Source of the DNA: an uncultured Clostridia bacterium
GTDB lineage: Bacteria > Bacillota > Clostridia > Christensenellales > Borkfalkiaceae
Length of the DNA: 64,000 bases
Direction: 5' to 3'
NCBI GenBank assembly: GCA_944346885.1
Contig: CALVMR010000008.1
Span: forward strand, 1 to 64,000
In this document: positions 42,803-51,033 of the stretch, piece by piece
Layout: the number at the start of each line of letters is the position of its first letter
How positions within the stretch are numbered: the first letter of the stretch is position 1
Notes under the pieces: model-generated
Database searches by the model: none
What the model was told of the DNA's origin: nothing
The model's input: the letters and a program-made list of their open reading frames with translations, nothing else
Program-made: the position numbers and the translations under genes

Positions 42803-44085
42803 TTTCCGTTTTCGCCGCCTTTGCCCTTTTTCTCCTTCTTTTTGCCGCCCTTGCCCTTCTTTTCTTCTTCGGGCTCCTCCTCCGGCTGTTCGAAGCGGGC
42901 GTTGTACACAACGTACTTTTCGTCGCCCTTGTGTTCTTCGGCATACTTTTCGGTATCCTCGACGATCGCCTCTTTGGAAGCGCGCAGCTTCTTCAAATCG
43001 TCGCGCGAGAAAGATTCGGGCAGTTCGTACACCTTCAAATCGTCGGTGATGGGCTTGATGGGGCGGGAGGCAAGATCGGAACGGATCTTGGAAGCTTCCG
43101 CCTGCTCCGCCTCGTACTGCTGCACCGCCTTGCTTTGGTCTCCGCCCTTGCCGACCTTCGGGTAAATGCCGCGGTTCACTTTGCCGCCCGCGCGCTTAGA
43201 CTCGAAGTATTTATCGAACACCCACTGCGAATAGTCGAACCAAACGAGCAGCATGTACGAGAGCCCGAATAAAATGAGGATGATGTACCCGATCATCGCA
43301 AAGAAAGAGCCGAGCAAAATGAGGATGACGGGGATCGCCATCAACACCACGAAAAAGATGTTGTGGAAGATCATGCCGAAGGTCATCAGCAGCGAATTTT
43401 TGAGCAAGCGGAAAAATTTCAGCTTATAATTCGCACCCATGGAAAGCATCCAAAAATAGACGATGGTCAAAAATACGATCGCAATGTAACAGATCACCTG
43501 CGAGATGATCATCAGCGTCCTGTTTCCGCTGCCCGTGGCGATCACGACCGCCGACGCATCGATGGAAATGGTGAACAGGTACAAAAATATCCCGTAAAAG
43601 AGGGTAGACTGCAACACAATGACGATGTTGATCTTGATCCCGCGCCAAAAATCGTTGGCGACGAAAATGCCCTCCGTCCAAACCAAATTGCGGATGACAT
43701 AAATGCCGCCCGAAATACCGATGGCGGCGATCAGCCCCGCCACGACCATCAGCGCGCCCCACAAAAGGTCTGTGGAGAGGATCATCTGCTGTTCCATGCC
43801 CGCAACGTCCGGCACGGCGGGCCAAACGGGCCCCAGCGAATTGACGGGGAGCAGCACGCCCTGCCCCACGACCATCATATAGCGCAAAAAGAACACCGCC
43901 ACCAGCGGGATGCAAAATACGATGATCAAGAGGTTTACGATAACGAGTTTGGAAAACCTTCCTTTAAAAATATCCCAGAACAGGCTCCACCGCCCCGTAG
44001 GGAGGGTGCTGCGCGCATAATTTTCGTCACGCTCCTTGCCTTCGAGCATGCGCGCGATAAAGCCTTTTTTTTCGCCCTGTGCCAT
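42799..44085 (-). CDS. YesL-like (DUF624) multi-helix membrane protein
   Basis: 428 residues. About six to seven hydrophobic helices between ~45 and ~300 (LVIVNLLIIVFCIPLVAVFF; GALMVVAGLIAAIGISGG; FGMIFHNIFFVVLMAIPVILILLG), then a cytoplasmic Lys/Glu-rich tail with a Gly-Lys end. DUF624/YesL proteins often lie near sugar transport genes; here it heads a stress/tRNA operon instead. Role unknown. GGAGGAATT precedes ATG 44085. Confidence 0.78.
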   Translation of the reverse strand: MAQGEKKGFIARMLEGKERDENYARSTLPTGRWSLFWDIFKGRFSKLVIVNLLIIVFCIPLVAVFFLRYMMVVGQGVLLPVNSLGPVWPAVPDVAGMEQQMILSTDLLWGALMVVAGLIAAIGISGGIYVIRNLVWTEGIFVANDFWRGIKINIVIVLQSTLFYGIFLYLFTISIDASAVVIATGSGNRTLMIISQVICYIAIVFLTIVYFWMLSMGANYKLKFFRLLKNSLLMTFGMIFHNIFFVVLMAIPVILILLGSFFAMIGYIILILFGLSYMLLVWFDYSQWVFDKYFESKRAGGKVNRGIYPKVGKGGDQSKAVQQYEAEQAEASKIRSDLASRPIKPITDDLKVYELPESFSRDDLKKLRASKEAIVEDTEKYAEEHKGDEKYVVYNARFEQPEEEPEEEKKGKGGKKKEKKGKGGENGK

Positions 44086-44152
44086 AATTCCTCCGTGCCG
44101 TTTGCCGCGAGCGCGGCGTTCCTTCCCGCCCGATCGGCGAGGGTTATACCGT

Positions 44153-44181
44153 ATTATAGCGCAAACGGCAAAAATTTTCAA
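44153..44181 (-). promoter_or_regulatory. Promoter of the YesL-to-mnmA operon
   Basis: TTGAAA (revcomp 44176-44181), 17-nt spacer, TATAAT (revcomp 44153-44158), back to back with the lysine-operon promoter. Confidence 0.87.
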
Positions 44182-44212
44182 TGATTTTATGGCACTTGCG
44201 CAAAAAAAGTCT

Positions 44213-44241
44213 TTGACATTTGCGCCGCCGTGTGATAAAAT
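44213..44241 (+). promoter_or_regulatory. Promoter of the asd-dapA-dapB operon
   Basis: TTGACA (44213-44218), 17-nt spacer, TAAAAT (44236-44241). Confidence 0.92.
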
Positions 44242-44251
44242 TCCTATGCTG

Positions 44252-44420
44252 CATAGAGGAGCGGGCGAGCAAGAGTATCTGCGCCATGGCACGGGGAGCG
44301 GCTTCCCCTGCGCGGAAAAAGGGCATCCCCGCCGAGGCACGGTACGAGGGCCGCCCCTGCCGCCGCCGGGCATACGGGAGAATACCTGTATGACTGTCAC
44401 CGCCTGCGTGGAGAACTATG
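44252..44420 (+). promoter_or_regulatory. Lysine riboswitch (L-box) aptamer
   Basis: The outer stem P1 is CATAG (44252-44256) with CTATG (44416-44420). Next to it on the 5' side is AGAGGAGCGGGCGAGC and AGAGTAT; on the 3' side ATGACTGTCACCG and GTGGAGAACTATGG, both near the L-box core consensus. Inner helices fit GGGGAGCGGCTTCCCC and CCCCGCCGAGG. It precedes asd-dapA-dapB, the expected target: lysine binding should favour the terminator at 44472 and lower lysine/diaminopimelate synthesis. Confidence 0.88.
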
Positions 44421-44471
44421 GTCGGCACGGCGCCTTCGGGCGGGTGCCCGCGGCATTGGTCTTTGTGTTAC

Positions 44472-44511
44472 ACGGTGCGCTGCCTCTTTTGCGGCAGCGC
44501 ACCGTTTTTTT
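44472..44511 (+). terminator. Riboswitch-controlled terminator
   Basis: A perfect 13-bp stem (44472-44484 with 44493-44505), loop of 8, then seven T. It lies before the first gene, so it must act as an attenuator. Confidence 0.9.
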
Positions 44512-44523
44512 ATCGCTTTTGCC

Positions 44524-44610
44524 GCGGCGGGCGCACCTCGTTTTTGCGCGACGGGCGCACCTCATTTTTACCGCGGCGGGCGCACCTCATTTTTACCGCG
44601 GCGGGCGCAC
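44524..44610. repeat. Tandem repeat, 24-25 bp unit, about 3.5 copies
   Basis: GCGGGCGCACCTCATTTTTA-type units with GGGCGCAC at 44529, 44553, 44578 and 44603 (approximate), between the attenuator and the asd ribosome binding site. They will be in every full-length asd message. Confidence 0.82.
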
Positions 44611-44647
44611 AGACAAACAGGCACAAAACTTTTTCAGGAGAAATACA

Positions 44648-45724
44648 ATGAAGCAATACAACGTAGCCGTTATCGGCGCAACGGGCATGGTCGGGCAGCG
44701 CTTTCTGCTGCTGCTTGAAAATCACCCTTGGTTCCACGTAAAGGCGCTTGCCGCCTCCCCCTCCTCGGCGGGGAAACGTTACCGCGACGCCGTTGCGGGG
44801 CGCTGGGCGATGACCGCCCCCATCCCCGAAAAGTTCGCGGATATGACGGTCTTTAACGCCGAAGCGGACGTACAGAAGATCGCCCCCCTCGTTGACTTCG
44901 TTTTCTGCGCCGTCAACATGAAAAAGGAGGAGATCCGCGCGCTGGAAGAGACGTACGCCAAAGCGGAAGTGCCCGTGATCTCCAACAATTCGGCGCACCG
45001 CGGCACGCCGGACGTTCCCATGATCATCCCGGAGATCAACCCCGAACACGCCGCGATCATCGACGCGCAGAAAAAACGTTTGGGCACCAAGCGCGGCTTT
45101 ATCGCCGTAAAGAGCAACTGCTCGCTGCAAAGCTACGTTCCCGCGCTGCACCCGCTCAAAAAATACGGAGTGAAGTGCGCCGCCGTATGCACCTACCAGG
45201 CGATCAGCGGGGCGGGAAAGACCTTTGACCGCATGCCGGAGATCCTCGACAACGTGATCCCCCACATCGGCGGCGAGGAAGAAAAATCCGAACTCGAACC
45301 CTTGAAGATCTGGGGACGCATCGAAGGAGACAAGATCGTAAACGCCGCCTCCCCCAAGATCACGGCGCAGTGCCTGCGCGTGCCCGTTTCGGACGGGCAT
45401 ACGGCGGCGGTGTTCGTCTCGTTTGAAAACAAGCCCTCCAAAGAAGAAATTTTAGAGGCGTGGGCAAACTTTTCGGGCGAGCCGCAAGCATTGGGCCTGC
45501 CCTCCGCGCCCAAACGGTTTTTGCATTATTTTGAAGAAAACGACCGCCCGCAAGCAAAGCTGGACCGCATGCTGGAAAACGGCATGGCGGTTTCCGTCGG
45601 CAGGCTGCGCGAGGATATCCTATTCGATTATAAATTCGTATGCCTCTCGCACAATACGCTGCGCGGCGCAGCCGGCGGCGCGGTGCTGATGGCGGAACTT
45701 TTGGCGGCAAAAAAATATCTGTAA
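44648..45724 (+). CDS. asd: Aspartate-semialdehyde dehydrogenase (archaeal/fungal-like long form)
   Basis: 358 residues. NADP motif VIGATGMVGQRF; catalytic Cys in KSNCSLQSYV; ISGAGKTFDRMPEI and the His-containing VSDGHTAAV. The HRGTPDVPMIIPEINPEH stretch and length are typical of the long form rather than the usual bacterial form. Makes aspartate semialdehyde for lysine, threonine and methionine. AGGAG precedes ATG 44648. First gene of the riboswitch operon. Confidence 0.95.
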   Translation: MKQYNVAVIGATGMVGQRFLLLLENHPWFHVKALAASPSSAGKRYRDAVAGRWAMTAPIPEKFADMTVFNAEADVQKIAPLVDFVFCAVNMKKEEIRALEETYAKAEVPVISNNSAHRGTPDVPMIIPEINPEHAAIIDAQKKRLGTKRGFIAVKSNCSLQSYVPALHPLKKYGVKCAAVCTYQAISGAGKTFDRMPEILDNVIPHIGGEEEKSELEPLKIWGRIEGDKIVNAASPKITAQCLRVPVSDGHTAAVFVSFENKPSKEEILEAWANFSGEPQALGLPSAPKRFLHYFEENDRPQAKLDRMLENGMAVSVGRLREDILFDYKFVCLSHNTLRGAAGGAVLMAELLAAKKYL

Positions 45725-45775
45725 CCATTCGGCGCAAAAACGGCGCCCGAAAAAATACGGGGAGAATAAATTACG

Positions 45776-46666
45776 ATGACAGGTTTCTTCCATGGAACGA
45801 TGACGGCGATGATCACGCCGTTTGACGAAAGCGGCGTCAACTTCGGCGCATTTGAACGCATGATCGAATACCAGATCGCGGGCGGTACGGACGCACTGCT
45901 CATTTTGGGCACGACGGGCGAGCCCGCCACCATGACGGAAGAGGAAAAGGAAAGCGTGATGCGCTTTTCCGTCAAAGCGATCGCAGGGCGCGCCAAGATC
46001 GTGTTCGGCAGCGGTTCCAACAGCACGCGGCACGCGATCGAAGCGAGCAAAAAGGCGGAGGCACTGGGGGCGGACGGGCTGCTCGTGGTCACCCCCTATT
46101 ACAACAAATGCACCCAAGGCGGGCTGTACGAGCACTACAAAGCGATCGCCGAAAGCGTGCGCATCCCCCTCATCTGCTACAACGTGCCCGCGCGTACGGG
46201 CGTGAACATTTTGCCCGCCACGATGGAGCGCATCGCCTCCATCCCCAACATTGCGGGCATTAAAGAGGCGTGCGGAAACATGGAGCAGATCTGCGAAACG
46301 GCGCGGCGCATCCGCGGCAAATGCGACCTGTATTCGGGCGACGACAACCTGAACCTCCCCATCCTCGCCATCGGCGGCACGGGGCTTATTTCGGTGGCTT
46401 CGAACATTCTCCCGCGCGAAACAAAGCAGATGTACGAATGCGTTGCGGCGGGAGACCTTGCGGACGCCAACGCCTTGCAGGATAGGATGCTGCCCGTCAT
46501 CGACCAGCTTTTTACCGAAGTGAACCCCATCCCCGCCAAAGAGGCGGCGAACCTGATCGGGCTCTGCGGCGGCGTGCCCCGCCTGCCGCTCACCCGCCTT
46601 TCCCCCGAACACGCAAAAACGCTCAAAGAGGCGCTTGCCGCGTTCGACCCTTCCCTTTTGCAATAG
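45776..46666 (+). CDS. dapA: 4-hydroxy-tetrahydrodipicolinate synthase
   Basis: 296 residues. TIM barrel with GTTGEPATM, YYNKCTQGGLYEHY (active-site Tyr), YNVPARTG and the Schiff-base Lys in GIKEACGN. Condenses pyruvate with aspartate semialdehyde, the committed step to lysine and diaminopimelate. 51 nt after asd. Confidence 0.96.
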   Translation: MTGFFHGTMTAMITPFDESGVNFGAFERMIEYQIAGGTDALLILGTTGEPATMTEEEKESVMRFSVKAIAGRAKIVFGSGSNSTRHAIEASKKAEALGADGLLVVTPYYNKCTQGGLYEHYKAIAESVRIPLICYNVPARTGVNILPATMERIASIPNIAGIKEACGNMEQICETARRIRGKCDLYSGDDNLNLPILAIGGTGLISVASNILPRETKQMYECVAAGDLADANALQDRMLPVIDQLFTEVNPIPAKEAANLIGLCGGVPRLPLTRLSPEHAKTLKEALAAFDPSLLQ

Positions 46667-46677
46667 AGAGGCTTTCC

Positions 46678-47436
46678 ATGACAAACATTCTCATCAGCGG
46701 TATTTTGGGGCACATGGGCAAAAACGTATTCGAATCGGCGGCTGCCGATCCGCAGGTACGCTGCGTGTGCGGCGTTGACCTGCGCGAAGAAACCTTCGGC
46801 GGCGTGCCCGTTTACAACGGCTTTGAAAACGTGAAAGAGCCCGTGGATGTGGTCATCGATTTTTCAAGCGCGGCGAACCTTTCCAACCTCCTCGCCTTTG
46901 CCAAACGCACGGGCTGCGGCGTCATTCTCGCCGCAACGGGCTACACCGAAGCCGACCTTGCCGCCATCGAAGAGGCGGCAAAAACCGTGCCCGTTTTTAA
47001 AACGGCGAACCTCTCCGTAGGCGTAAATCTTTTGCAAAAGCTCGTAAAAGAGGCGGCGGCGTTTTTGGGCGAAGGGTTTGACATCGAAATCATAGAAAAG
47101 CACCACAATTTGAAAAAGGACGCCCCTTCGGGCACGGCGCTCATGCTCGCCGAAAGCGCAAACGAGGGCGCGGGCGGAACAAAGCGCTTTATCTACGGCA
47201 GAGAGGGCATGGTCGGCGCGCGGGAGAAGGCGGAGATCGGCATCCACGCCGTGCGCGGCGGCACCATTGTGGGCGAACACGAGGTACTGTTTGCGGGCGA
47301 AGACGAGATCGTGACCCTTTCTCACAGCGCGCGCAGCAAAAAGGTGTTTGCGGCGGGCGCCATCCGCGCGGCGAAATTTTTGCACGGCAAGCCCGCGGGC
47401 AGGTACGACATGAACGACGTGCTCGCCTCGCTCTGA
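46678..47436 (+). CDS. dapB: 4-hydroxy-tetrahydrodipicolinate reductase
   Basis: 252 residues. N-terminal nucleotide fold ISGILGHMGKNV, VIDFSSAANL, and the catalytic EKHHNLKKDAPSGTAL. Reduces the DapA product. 11 nt after dapA; last gene of the operon. The later dap genes are elsewhere. Confidence 0.96.
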   Translation: MTNILISGILGHMGKNVFESAAADPQVRCVCGVDLREETFGGVPVYNGFENVKEPVDVVIDFSSAANLSNLLAFAKRTGCGVILAATGYTEADLAAIEEAAKTVPVFKTANLSVGVNLLQKLVKEAAAFLGEGFDIEIIEKHHNLKKDAPSGTALMLAESANEGAGGTKRFIYGREGMVGAREKAEIGIHAVRGGTIVGEHEVLFAGEDEIVTLSHSARSKKVFAAGAIRAAKFLHGKPAGRYDMNDVLASL

Positions 47437-47502
47437 CCCCCGCGACCCCTCTCCCCGCGCGGCGGCGCCGAACGGGGCATACGGGAAAAACGAAATCATC
47501 CA

Positions 47503-47549
47503 AGAAGCGGCGGCTCCGAACGGAGCCGCCGCTTCTCTTGCCTTTTTGA
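47503..47549 (+). terminator. Terminator of the asd-dapA-dapB operon
   Basis: A 14-16 bp stem (47503-47518 with 47521-47536) followed by a T-rich stretch. It faces the convergent lipoprotein gene and may serve both. Confidence 0.85.
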
Positions 47550-47573
47550 ATACCGCCGCCTGCTGCCCACGGT

Positions 47574-48743
47574 TTAAGCCGCCTCTTCCGCCGCCCCTTC
47601 CGCGGCGAGTACTTTCTCCGGGATCGTCACGCTCTGCCCGCCCGCCGTAAAATCATATTTTATTGTACCACTCTCACCGGACGGCAGTGTTACAAGAAGT
47701 TCCACCGCTATTGCCAGAACCTTTCCGTCGCCGAAGCGTATGGATGCGCTCCCGCCAACGGTATAGGAACTTTCTCCGTTCCCCGCCGTGCATTCGATCG
47801 CCCTCTCATACGCCCCTGTCTTCTCATCGAAAGTATACCTCCCGTACAGGTCGAGACCGAGGTCGAAACCGATCTCTTCTAACCCATCGTTCAGATCACC
47901 CAACGTTAAAAAGACCTGACCGAAAGAAGCCTCTAAATCGGAATACGCCATGTCTCCCTTGTACCAGGACTCTGCATCGCCGTCATAAGAATAAACGGTA
48001 ACGGCATCCTCTCCCTTCACCTGCCAATATATTTCGTCCTTTAAGGTTTCATTATCGGCGATGAATAAAGTTTCGGCATAACTATGCACGATATTGCCGG
48101 AAGAAACTACCGTCATACTGCTGCTGAGCATTTCTCCCTCTTCTGTAACCTGAAACTTAAAATTATTCTGCCCCAAGAACCGCATGCCGTCCTCTTCTGC
48201 CGTTGCCACGGAATCGAGCAATGCGTTCCACTCCGCCTCCGTCACCTGCACGCCGATGACCTGTTCCTCGCCGCCCGTGTTTCCGCTGCCTGGCTCGTTC
48301 TCTTCATACAACTTATAATAGATCTTGATCGTCCAACCGTTCTCGGTCGATTCCGTGACGATCCTGTCGCCGCTGACCCTGATGCTCCCCATCGACTCGC
48401 CCAAGCTGACACACGTGATCTTGTCTCCGTCCTGCGTGTAATCATACGAATCGGAATACCCTTGCGAACCGGAATGCCCTTGCACCTTTATCGTCACCTT
48501 GCCGTCCGCGAAAGAGAGCATTGCCCCGTCGCACGTTTCGTCCACGAAGCGTTCCATCTGTTCGACCGCGACGGCGTCGTCGCCGATCACCTCGCATTTT
48601 TCATACGTATACGTCTTGCCGTCCACGGAATCGGTCTTCCCGCCCGAACCTTCCTTCGTATCGCACCCCGCAAGCGCAAACCCCGCGCCCAGCGCAAGCA
48701 CCGCCGCAAAGCCGACCGCCAACATCCTCTTCCAAAACTTCAT
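47574..48743 (-). CDS. Lipoprotein, unknown function
   Basis: 389 residues. Signal peptide with lipobox ALAGC, then a Gly/Ser/Thr linker. The rest looks like two beta-rich halves: ~40-160 (KVTIKVQGHSGSQGYSDSYD) and ~170-380, which contains LFIADNETLKDEIYWQV and YTVGGSASIRFGDGKV. Similar layouts occur in lipoproteins that bind lipids or surface polymers, but I recognise no family. The DNA is less GC-rich than neighbours, perhaps from transfer. Good GAGGAGAAAGAGG region before ATG 48743; a longer frame from 48809 lacks one. Confidence 0.75.
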   Translation of the reverse strand: MKFWKRMLAVGFAAVLALGAGFALAGCDTKEGSGGKTDSVDGKTYTYEKCEVIGDDAVAVEQMERFVDETCDGAMLSFADGKVTIKVQGHSGSQGYSDSYDYTQDGDKITCVSLGESMGSIRVSGDRIVTESTENGWTIKIYYKLYEENEPGSGNTGGEEQVIGVQVTEAEWNALLDSVATAEEDGMRFLGQNNFKFQVTEEGEMLSSSMTVVSSGNIVHSYAETLFIADNETLKDEIYWQVKGEDAVTVYSYDGDAESWYKGDMAYSDLEASFGQVFLTLGDLNDGLEEIGFDLGLDLYGRYTFDEKTGAYERAIECTAGNGESSYTVGGSASIRFGDGKVLAIAVELLVTLPSGESGTIKYDFTAGGQSVTIPEKVLAAEGAAEEAA

Positions 48744-48796
48744 CCTCTTTCTCCTCGTACCGAGCTCACCGTGCGCATGAAAACTCACGGCTGCAT

Positions 48797-48825
48797 AATA
48801 AATATACAATATGTCCCCCCGTCAA
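48797..48825 (-). promoter_or_regulatory. Possible promoter of the 389-residue lipoprotein gene
   Basis: TTGACG (revcomp 48820-48825), 17-nt spacer, TTTATT (revcomp 48797-48802). The -10 is weak. Confidence 0.5.
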
Positions 48826-48922
48826 TCGTTTTACCAAAGTTTCTCACAATTTTTTAAATTTTCGGCGCTGCCGATCGCTGTTTCCCGCCAAGCCTCGGTT
48901 TTTGCCGTATTTTTGCCGAAAG

Positions 48923-48951
48923 TTGACAAACGCGCGCGGATGCGGTATACT
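48923..48951 (+). promoter_or_regulatory. Promoter of the ECF sigma factor operon
   Basis: TTGACA (48923-48928), 17-nt spacer, TATACT (48946-48951): a housekeeping sigma-A promoter rather than an ECF-type one. Confidence 0.88.
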
Positions 48952-49032
48952 CATGATGAAAAATTTTTAAAAAATTTTTCCGTTCCCGCCAACAAAACGG
49001 GCGGGAAAACGGTTATAAAAATACGGAGCGGT

Positions 49033-49560
49033 ATGGAAAAGGAAAAGCTCGAACGGAAAATCGCGGCGCTCAAAGCGGGCGACGGGCGCGCGTTCGACTA
49101 TGTGTACGAAAAAACGAACAAAGCGGTATACTTTGCCATTTTGTACGTTGTAAAAAACAAGGCGGACGCGGAAGACCTTTTGCAGGAGACCTACGTGCGC
49201 GCCCTGCGCGCGCTGGACCGTTACGAAGCGGGCACCAACTTTACGGGCTGGCTGGCGCGCATCGGAAAAAATTTGGCGCTCAACTACATACAGCGCGCGG
49301 CAAGAGAAGTGGCGACCGATTTTTCCGAACAGGCATGGAAATACGGTTCGCGCGAGCCGGAGCTGCCGTACCTGTTTGAGCTGGCGCAAAAAGTTTTATC
49401 CGAAGAGGAATACGAAATTTTGATGCTCTGCCAAGTGGCGGGCTACAAGCGGCGTGAAGCGGCGGCACTGTTGCAGCTGCCCATCGGCACGGTGACGTGG
49501 AAGCACAACGAAGCGCTTAAAAAACTGCGCCGAGAGTTGGAAAAGGAGGGCGACGCATGA
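49033..49560 (+). CDS. ECF-type RNA polymerase sigma factor
   Basis: 175 residues. Region 2: RAFDYVYEKTNKAVYFAILYVVKNKADAEDLLQ with TYVRALRALDRYE; FTGWLARIGKNLALNYIQRA; region 4: ILMLCQVAGYKRREAAALLQ and PIGTVTWKHNEALKKLRREL. A two-domain extracytoplasmic-function sigma factor. GGAG precedes ATG 49033. Stop overlaps the next gene by ATGA, the usual link between an ECF sigma and its membrane anti-sigma. Confidence 0.93.
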   Translation: MEKEKLERKIAALKAGDGRAFDYVYEKTNKAVYFAILYVVKNKADAEDLLQETYVRALRALDRYEAGTNFTGWLARIGKNLALNYIQRAAREVATDFSEQAWKYGSREPELPYLFELAQKVLSEEEYEILMLCQVAGYKRREAAALLQLPIGTVTWKHNEALKKLRRELEKEGDA

Positions 49561-50624
49561 ACGAACTGAAAAAAATGCTGAAAACGCAGGCGAAAGACGC
49601 GCTGCCCGACCCTTCCGTAAAAGAGCGGGTGCGCCGCGAGCTCGGCATCGCCCCCGCGCCCGCCGAAGAACAGGCGTACGCGCACGGCGGCACCCGCAGC
49701 GCGAACAAAAAGGGCATCGTTTCCCTGCTGGCGGCGGGGCTGGCGCTTGTGCTTGCACTGTGCATCCTGCTGCCCGTGCTGCTTTCGGGCGGCGGCGCGC
49801 CGCTATCCCCCACCCTTTCCGCCGCGGGCGACTTTTACGCGTACAGCGCCGCCTCTGCGGGCGCGGTGCTGGCGCAGAGCGAAACCGCCGCAAACGCGCT
49901 GCGCCTGCGCCGCGCGCTGACCGAGGAGGAAAAAAACACCATCCGCGAAACAACGGACGAATACCTGCGGCTGGTGGAGAACCTGCTTTCGGAAAACGCG
50001 ATCACGCACGAAGCGGCTGCCGTGCCCGAAGCGTACGCGCGGTACGACTATGCCATGGCGGTCACCTGCCACGGTTTGGCGGGGAGCACGTTCACCTACA
50101 CCCTGTATTACAGCGAGGTGCTTGCCGACGAAGAGACGGACGGCGGCGAAACGGAGCGCGCGTATGACATCACGGGCGTGCTCGCCGTAGACGGCGCCGA
50201 TTACCCCGTGCGCGGCGGCAGAGAATCCGAAGAGGAGACCGACGAAAACGAGAGCGAACGCGAAAACGAACTGTGGTTTGAAGCCTACACGGGCGAAAAC
50301 TCTTACCTGCGCATCGAGCAGGAGGAAGAGACGGAGAGTGAAGAGGGCGAAACGGAAACGGAGCGCTTGCACCGCCTGCGCGTGTTTGAAAACGGGCGCT
50401 GCATCGAAGATACGACCATCGACTACGAGGAGGAAGAGGGCGAGGCGGAGATCGAACTTTCCATCCGCCGCGGCGAACGGCAAGACGTGTTGCAGTTCTG
50501 CCGCGAAAAGGAGAATGCGGCGATGCTGTATGTGGAAGCAGACTTCTCCGGCATGCACGTCGAGTTCCGCATCTCCATCGAAGAGGGCGGCTACCGGTAT
50601 TTTTTTGAAGAAAGCGGCGAATAA
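49557..50624 (+). CDS. Membrane protein, likely anti-sigma partner, with acidic ectodomain
   Basis: 355 residues. A ~50-residue N-terminal cytoplasmic part (MNELKKMLKTQAKDALPDPS), one helix (~53-76, VSLLAAGLALVLALCILLPV), and a large outside domain from ~90 to 355. The zinc HxxxCxxC motif of many anti-sigmas is absent. The outside domain (FYAYSAASAGAVL, then LVENLLSENA, YTLYYSEV, ITGVLAVDGADYPVRG, Glu-rich strands) is clearly related to the lipoprotein two genes down. Position directly after the sigma gene, with ATGA overlap, points to an anti-sigma role. That role is an inference. Confidence 0.75.
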   Translation: MNELKKMLKTQAKDALPDPSVKERVRRELGIAPAPAEEQAYAHGGTRSANKKGIVSLLAAGLALVLALCILLPVLLSGGGAPLSPTLSAAGDFYAYSAASAGAVLAQSETAANALRLRRALTEEEKNTIRETTDEYLRLVENLLSENAITHEAAAVPEAYARYDYAMAVTCHGLAGSTFTYTLYYSEVLADEETDGGETERAYDITGVLAVDGADYPVRGGRESEEETDENESERENELWFEAYTGENSYLRIEQEEETESEEGETETERLHRLRVFENGRCIEDTTIDYEEEEGEAEIELSIRRGERQDVLQFCREKENAAMLYVEADFSGMHVEFRISIEEGGYRYFFEESGE

Positions 50625-50651
50625 AACCCGCGGATAAAACAAAACGGAGAC

Positions 50652-50709
50652 CTTGCGGCGATCTGCGCCGCAAGATGCGGGCGGCGGTCTTAAAAGACCG
50701 CCGCCTTTT
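50652..50709 (+). terminator. Two hairpins after the sigma operon, the second a terminator
   Basis: CTTGCGGCG/CGCCGCAAG (50652-50674), then an 11-bp stem (50680-50690 with 50695-50705) and TTTT. The lipoprotein gene downstream probably has its own promoter, which I cannot locate with confidence. Confidence 0.75.
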
Positions 50710-50779
50710 CAATGCAAAAAATGCCCTGCCCCACCCTGCCGCACCGTGCCCAAACGGACGTTTTTCGCCCGCGCGTACC

Positions 50780-50905
50780 AAAACGGTATACGCGCGCGTA
50801 TAAAAACGGTATACGCGCCCGCGCCGCGCGGCAAGCAGCACTGCCGAGAACAACAAAAAATGCCCGCGCCGCAGCGCCATGCCGAACAACAAAAAATGCC
50901 CGCGC
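50780..50905. repeat. Two pairs of short direct repeats in the intergenic region
   Basis: AAAACGGTATACGCGC at 50780-50795 and 50803-50818; GAACAACAAAAAATGCCCGC plus GC at 50848-50869 and 50884-50905. The 50710-51033 region otherwise shows no gene. Confidence 0.8.
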
Positions 50906-51033
50906 GGCGCGGCAAAAAGAGGGGGCGTTTTGCCGCGCCGAAAAAATTTCAAAAAATTTTTTATATTTTTCCAACAATTTTCCGCGCTTCCCTGTTTTAT
51001 AAGTACAAAGCCAAAAACAAGGAGGAATCAAAC

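Noticed and set aside
44086..44152. T-box or second riboswitch in the YesL leader
   Set aside because: The leader is too short and shows no specifier or antiterminator-type motif.
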